Assembly: GCF_003514505.1 (NCBI RefSeq)
Contig: NZ_DOPX01000014.1
Location: 1 to 64,000 of the forward strand
DNA: 64,000 nucleotides
Direction: 5' to 3'
Source of the DNA: Proteiniclasticum sp.
GTDB lineage: Bacteria > Bacillota > Clostridia > Clostridiales > Clostridiaceae
A program made the translations under genes and the position numbers. Numbering within the stretch: position 1 is the first letter of the stretch; every line of letters starts with the position of its first letter. Below are positions 60,764 through 64,000 of this stretch, in pieces. The notes below the pieces were generated by a model. It saw only the letters and a list, made by a program, of their open reading frames with translations. It ran no database searches and was not told the origin of the DNA.

Positions 60764-61354
60764 TTATGAGAACAGCTTTTGTCTGCACGGATAGAGGGTC
60801 CGGTCCGTCCTTGGTTTTTTTCGGTTCTTTGTGGCTGCAAGATGGTACTCCACCTGACAGAAAAGCTGCCTTTTTGAGCTTTTGTTCACCAGCACTGCAT
60901 CAGCGTGTCGATCCTGACAGGCTTCACCATTCTTTCTGTAAATCACCATCCGCTTCCGGATGCTCTCCTTGGTATCTCCCCTATGGGCCATTCTTCTTCG
61001 AAGATCCCTTGGACCGCTGGCGATGTAGAAGATTTTCACCTTTTCGCCGTACATCTTCTTGAAAGCAAGTGCTCCATGGATCTCAATCACTGCAAACACG
61101 TCTCCCAGCTTTGTTTTATCTTCCACTTCCTTCTCAGATACCCCATACCAGTTCCCCGCATAGGCACTTGCTTCTACCTTCTTGGTCTGCTGAAAAGTTA
61201 CTTCATCCACAAAATGGTAAGAAACGCCCTGGACTTCACCAGGACGGGGAAGTCTTGTAGTATGCGAAACCAGTTCTTTCATGCCTTTTTCCCTCAGATA
61301 CTCCCCCACCAGTGTTTTTCCTGAACCTGAAGGCCCCATGACAATATAAATCAA
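60764..61354 (-). CDS. Guanylate kinase-like protein
   Basis: The 196-residue protein has a P-loop GPSGSGKT (about 7-14), SHTTRLPRPGEVQGVSYHFV (about 29-48) and YAGNWYGVSEKEVED near 66-80. These are the GMP-binding signatures of guanylate kinase. The lid arginines RDLRRRMAHRGD near 115-126 are also kept. The C-terminus is unusual and basic (RKKPRTDRTL). It may be a true Gmk or a paralogue acting on another acceptor. The TTG at 61354 is chosen because AAAGGGGGAAGAG precedes it, while the longer frame would include that site. It is a single-gene unit. Confidence 0.8.
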   Translation of the reverse strand: MIYIVMGPSGSGKTLVGEYLREKGMKELVSHTTRLPRPGEVQGVSYHFVDEVTFQQTKKVEASAYAGNWYGVSEKEVEDKTKLGDVFAVIEIHGALAFKKMYGEKVKIFYIASGPRDLRRRMAHRGDTKESIRKRMVIYRKNGEACQDRHADAVLVNKSSKRQLFCQVEYHLAATKNRKKPRTDRTLYPCRQKLFS

Positions 61355-61449
61355 GAGCTCTTCCCCCTTTATAAATCTTGAATGATTGTGAACACGTACA
61401 GTTCCTGATGACTGCAGTACAAAGACCATTTTTATTTTTCATCGGTTTT

Positions 61450-61458
61450 TGCTATAAT
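61450..61458 (+). promoter_or_regulatory. Extended -10 promoter of the CorC/HlyC-type gene
   Basis: TGCTATAAT is an extended -10 element about 50 bases upstream of the TTG start. No clear -35 box is seen. Confidence 0.6.
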
Positions 61459-61510
61459 GTGTTATTAAGAACTAGTATATCAAATTTTAAAAAATTAGGA
61501 GTTGATTTTT

Positions 61511-62779
61511 TTGGACCCGAGTTCGTGGCAGATTATTTTATTGGTGATTCTTGTGATTTTATCTGGATTCTTCTCCTCTGCTGAAACTGCTTTTACCGCA
61601 GCAAACCGTCTGAAGTTAAGACATATGGCAGAAGAAGGAAGTAAAAGTGCAAAAAGAGCGCTGAGACTGATTGAAAATCCATCCAAGCTCATCAGCGCAC
61701 TGCTCATCGGTAACAATATCGTGAATATTTTTGCCTCCTCTCTGGCAACCCTTGTTGCCATTGATTTGTACGGCATTAGCGCTACCGGTATTGCCACCTC
61801 AATTTTGACCATTGTCATCATCATATTCGGTGAGATCACACCAAAATCATTTGCTACACAACATGCAGAAAAAGTATCTATGATGTTCTCTAAACCAGTG
61901 GGCATCCTCATGACCCTTCTTACCCCTTTTGTTATTATTTTTTACAGCATCTCCTCCTGGATCATCAGACTCTTTGGTGGAGATATCAGCCAGAGTCATC
62001 CTCTGGTCACAGAAGAAGAGCTGAAAACCATGGTGGATGTGGGCAGCGAAGAAGGGGTTTTTGAACAGGAAGAAAAGGAAATGCTTCATAATATCTTTGA
62101 TTTTGGAGATCTGCAGGTCCGGGACATCATGGTTCAGCGAGTGGACATCACTGCTCTGGATGTGGATGCTACCTACGAAGAAGTTCTGGAGATTGTGAAG
62201 GATGAGCAATTTTCAAGATTTCCGGTTTACCGGGAGGACATCGATGACATCATCGGTATTCTTAACGTGAAGGATCTTCTGTTCCTCACCGAGGTAGAGA
62301 AACGAGGCTTCAAACTGGAGGACTACATCAGAGAACCTTACTTTGCCTATGAGTTCAAAAGAATCACAGATCTGTTCAAAGAACTGAAAAAGACCCGCAC
62401 ACATATCTCCATCATTCTGGATGAGTATGGCGGTACGGTAGGCATCGTCACCATCGAAGATCTTCTGGAGGAGATTGTCGGTGAGATTGATGATGAGTAC
62501 GATGACGATAAAGAAACAGACATCGAAACCATCCGGAAGAATGAATATATGGTATCCGGATCTTACCGGCTGGATGAACTCAACGATCTCATCGGTACCG
62601 ATATTGAATCAGAAGAGTTTGACTCCATCGGAGGTTATCTCATCGGAATCCTCGGTACTTTCCCCGCCAGTGGAGAAGTCATTGAAACAGATGGAATCCG
62701 CTTTGTGGTGGATGAAGTGGACAAAAACAGAATCAAAAAAATCCGTATGATCCTAAAGCCCAAACAAACTGAATTCTAG
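61511..62779 (+). CDS. CNNM/CorC/HlyC-type transporter protein (DUF21-CBS)
   Basis: The 422-residue protein has a DUF21 membrane domain with the start LSGFFSSAETAFTAANRLKL (about 17-36) and helices to about 150. Two CBS domains follow (DIMVQRVDITALDVDATYEE near 200 and TRTHISIILDEYGGTVGIVT near 295), then a C-terminal CorC_HlyC transporter-associated domain near 350-420. CNNM relatives export magnesium or other divalent cations. The older hemolysin name is historical. The TTG at 61511 is chosen because AGGAG lies 9 bases upstream. A TTG at 61502 would abut that site. Confidence 0.9.
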   Translation: MDPSSWQIILLVILVILSGFFSSAETAFTAANRLKLRHMAEEGSKSAKRALRLIENPSKLISALLIGNNIVNIFASSLATLVAIDLYGISATGIATSILTIVIIIFGEITPKSFATQHAEKVSMMFSKPVGILMTLLTPFVIIFYSISSWIIRLFGGDISQSHPLVTEEELKTMVDVGSEEGVFEQEEKEMLHNIFDFGDLQVRDIMVQRVDITALDVDATYEEVLEIVKDEQFSRFPVYREDIDDIIGILNVKDLLFLTEVEKRGFKLEDYIREPYFAYEFKRITDLFKELKKTRTHISIILDEYGGTVGIVTIEDLLEEIVGEIDDEYDDDKETDIETIRKNEYMVSGSYRLDELNDLIGTDIESEEFDSIGGYLIGILGTFPASGEVIETDGIRFVVDEVDKNRIKKIRMILKPKQTEF

Positions 62780-62786
62780 TATAAGA

Positions 62787-62805
62787 GGAAGCCTCACCGG
62801 CTTCC
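62787..62805 (+). terminator. Terminator after the CNNM/CorC-type gene
   Basis: GGAAGCC pairs with GGCTTCC over TCACC and is followed by TTTTC. Confidence 0.82.
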
Positions 62806-62861
62806 TTTTCATTTGAGCTGTAAAGCTTTTTTGAACTTTCTAACTTTTTGATGTAAACGTA

Positions 62862-62918
62862 TTGACAAACTTATACGTACAGGTTATATTCGAAGTGACT
62901 CAACTTGTACGTATAAGT
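62862..62918 (+). promoter_or_regulatory. Promoter and twin palindromic operators of the trehalose PTS gene
   Basis: TTGACA (62862-62867) and TATATT (62885-62890) are 17 bases apart. ACTTATACGTACAGGT (62869-62884) fills the spacer. ACTTGTACGTATAAGT (62903-62918), itself a near-palindrome and the inverse of the first site, lies just after the predicted start. The two centres are 34 bases apart. A GntR-type repressor such as TreR is the likely binder, but its gene is not in the window. Confidence 0.82.
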
Positions 62919-62938
62919 TAAAAATAAGGAGGATTACA

Positions 62939-64000
62939 ATGGGAAAGTACACTGAAGATGCTAAAAAAATGCTCGAACTCATCGGTGGCAAAGAAAACAT
63001 TTCGGCAGTCTCACACTGCGTGACCAGAATGAGATTTGTTCTGGTGGATCCATCCAAAGCAGACATCAAAGGGATTGAAGCCCTGAAAAGTGTAAAGGGA
63101 AGCTTTACCCAGGCTGGACAGTTCCAAGTGATCGTTGGCAATGATGTCGCAAACTTCTATAACGATTTTGCAGCGGTATCCGGCGTGGAAGGCGTATCAA
63201 AAGATGAAGCAAAACAGGCAGCCAAGGGAAACATGAACTTTGCACAGCGGCTTCTAGCGAATCTGGCTGAAATATTTGCCCCACTCATTCCTGCTCTTGT
63301 GGTCGGCGGTCTTATTTTAGGTTTTAGAAATTTCCTGGAAGCAGTGCCCATTCTTAATAATGGTCAAGATACCATCGTGTCCCAGTATCAGTTCTGGGCA
63401 GGAGTCAATCACTTCCTGTGGATCATCGGTGAAGCCATTTTCCACTTCCTGCCTGTAGGTATTACCTGGTCTGTGTCCAGAAAATTCGGTACCACTCAGA
63501 TTCTCGGTATTGTATTAGGTATTACTCTGGTATCTCCTCAGCTTCTCAACGCTTATGGCGTTGCTGGCGGAGCCGAGATTCCTCAGTGGGACTTTGGATT
63601 CTTCCAGATCGATATGATCGGGTACCAGGCCCAGGTTATCCCAGCCATGCTGGCTGGGTTCACTCTGGTATACCTGGAGAAGTTCTTCAAGAAAATTGTG
63701 CCTGAATATCTTTCCATGATTCTTGTTCCTTTCTTTGCGCTGATTCCAACGGTTCTTCTTGCACACGTAGTGCTTGGTCCCATCGGCTGGGTCATCGGAG
63801 ATGCCATCTCAGCAGTAGTATACGGTGGACTGACCTCCGCATTTGGATGGCTTTTTGCAAGTGTATTCGGATTCCTCTATGCACCTCTGGTCATTACAGG
63901 ACTCCATCATATGACCAATGCCATCGACCTGCAGCTCATGAACGAGTTTGGCGGAACCAACCTCTGGCCAATGATTGCTCTTTCAAACATCGCCCAAGGC
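62939..64000 (+). CDS. treP: PTS trehalose-type transporter EIIBC (3' end outside window)
   Basis: The visible 354 residues start MGKYTEDAKKMLELIGGKEN. The IIB part has the phospho-cysteine in ISAVSHCVTRMRFVLVDPSK (Cys27). A linker near 85-100 and the IIC membrane domain follow, with FAQRLLANLAEIFAPLIPAL near 101-120 and PLVITGLHHMTNAIDLQLMN near 318-337. This resembles TreP/TreB more than sucrose IIBC, but related beta-glucoside and sucrose permeases share these blocks. AAGGAGG lies 6 bases before the ATG. The gene is cut by the right edge of the window. Confidence 0.82.
   Translation, partial: MGKYTEDAKKMLELIGGKENISAVSHCVTRMRFVLVDPSKADIKGIEALKSVKGSFTQAGQFQVIVGNDVANFYNDFAAVSGVEGVSKDEAKQAAKGNMNFAQRLLANLAEIFAPLIPALVVGGLILGFRNFLEAVPILNNGQDTIVSQYQFWAGVNHFLWIIGEAIFHFLPVGITWSVSRKFGTTQILGIVLGITLVSPQLLNAYGVAGGAEIPQWDFGFFQIDMIGYQAQVIPAMLAGFTLVYLEKFFKKIVPEYLSMILVPFFALIPTVLLAHVVLGPIGWVIGDAISAVVYGGLTSAFGWLFASVFGFLYAPLVITGLHHMTNAIDLQLMNEFGGTNLWPMIALSNIAQG

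Overview
The window looks like chromosome of a low-to-mid GC Firmicute of class Clostridia that ferments amino acids. The main support is a complete oxidative ornithine-degradation operon (ord-ortA-ortB-oraS-oraE-glmL-like-orr), known from Clostridium sticklandii and relatives. A large Bacillus/Clostridium-type SRP RNA next to tRNA-Ser and dnaX-ybaB-recR, strong AGGAGG ribosome-binding sites, frequent TTG/GTG starts and DUF4358/MBOAT/DHHW surface-acylation genes agree with this. I cannot name the species from sequence alone.

Layout. 1-514: end of a type I-C-like CRISPR array with its leader but no cas genes. 533-5595: recR, ybaB and dnaX, then SRP RNA and tRNA-Ser, with a divergent Na/Pi symporter inserted between dnaX and the SRP RNA. 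5717-9081: serC-serA-DUF1015 serine operon. 9252-17114: ornithine operon. 17497-23007: DedA protein, cupin, lipoproteins, lgt and a DUF5050 lipoprotein. 23041-32315: tRNA-Arg and a 2943-residue cyclic beta-1,2-glucan synthase. 32474-37078: nitronate monooxygenase-like protein, DUF6512 membrane protein, a secreted serpin and an AI-2E family permease. 37129-39247: a stress-protein-like gene interrupted by an IS607-family element whose tnpA is wrecked and whose tnpB is intact. 39467-48210: carbohydrate uptake and its control (ptsG with glcT, a small ribbon-helix-helix protein, the fru operon with fruR). 48216-52460: a membrane protein and the mhq quinone-response cluster with two near-identical operators. 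52562-55647: MBOAT/DHHW/DUF4358 surface acylation. 55822-61354: mixed metabolic and small membrane genes, including a degenerate NlpC/P60 protein. 61511-64000: CorC/HlyC-type protein and the start of a trehalose-type PTS gene with two palindromic operators.

How it fits together. Ornithine is racemised, rearranged by the B12/PLP mutase, oxidised and thiolysed to acetyl-CoA and alanine, while three PTS systems with their own antiterminator or repressor bring in sugars. Most operons carry readable promoters and terminators. The most unusual items are the attenuator-like terminator between a consensus promoter and the TTG start of the giant glucan synthase, and the IS607 element, whose GG-bounded insertion can be removed on paper to restore the reading frame of the host gene. 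Others are the predicted Lys-Ser serpin reactive site, the catalytically dead NlpC/P60 protein, and genes of 46 and 30 codons that are easy to miss. I see no clear wholly new multi-gene system.
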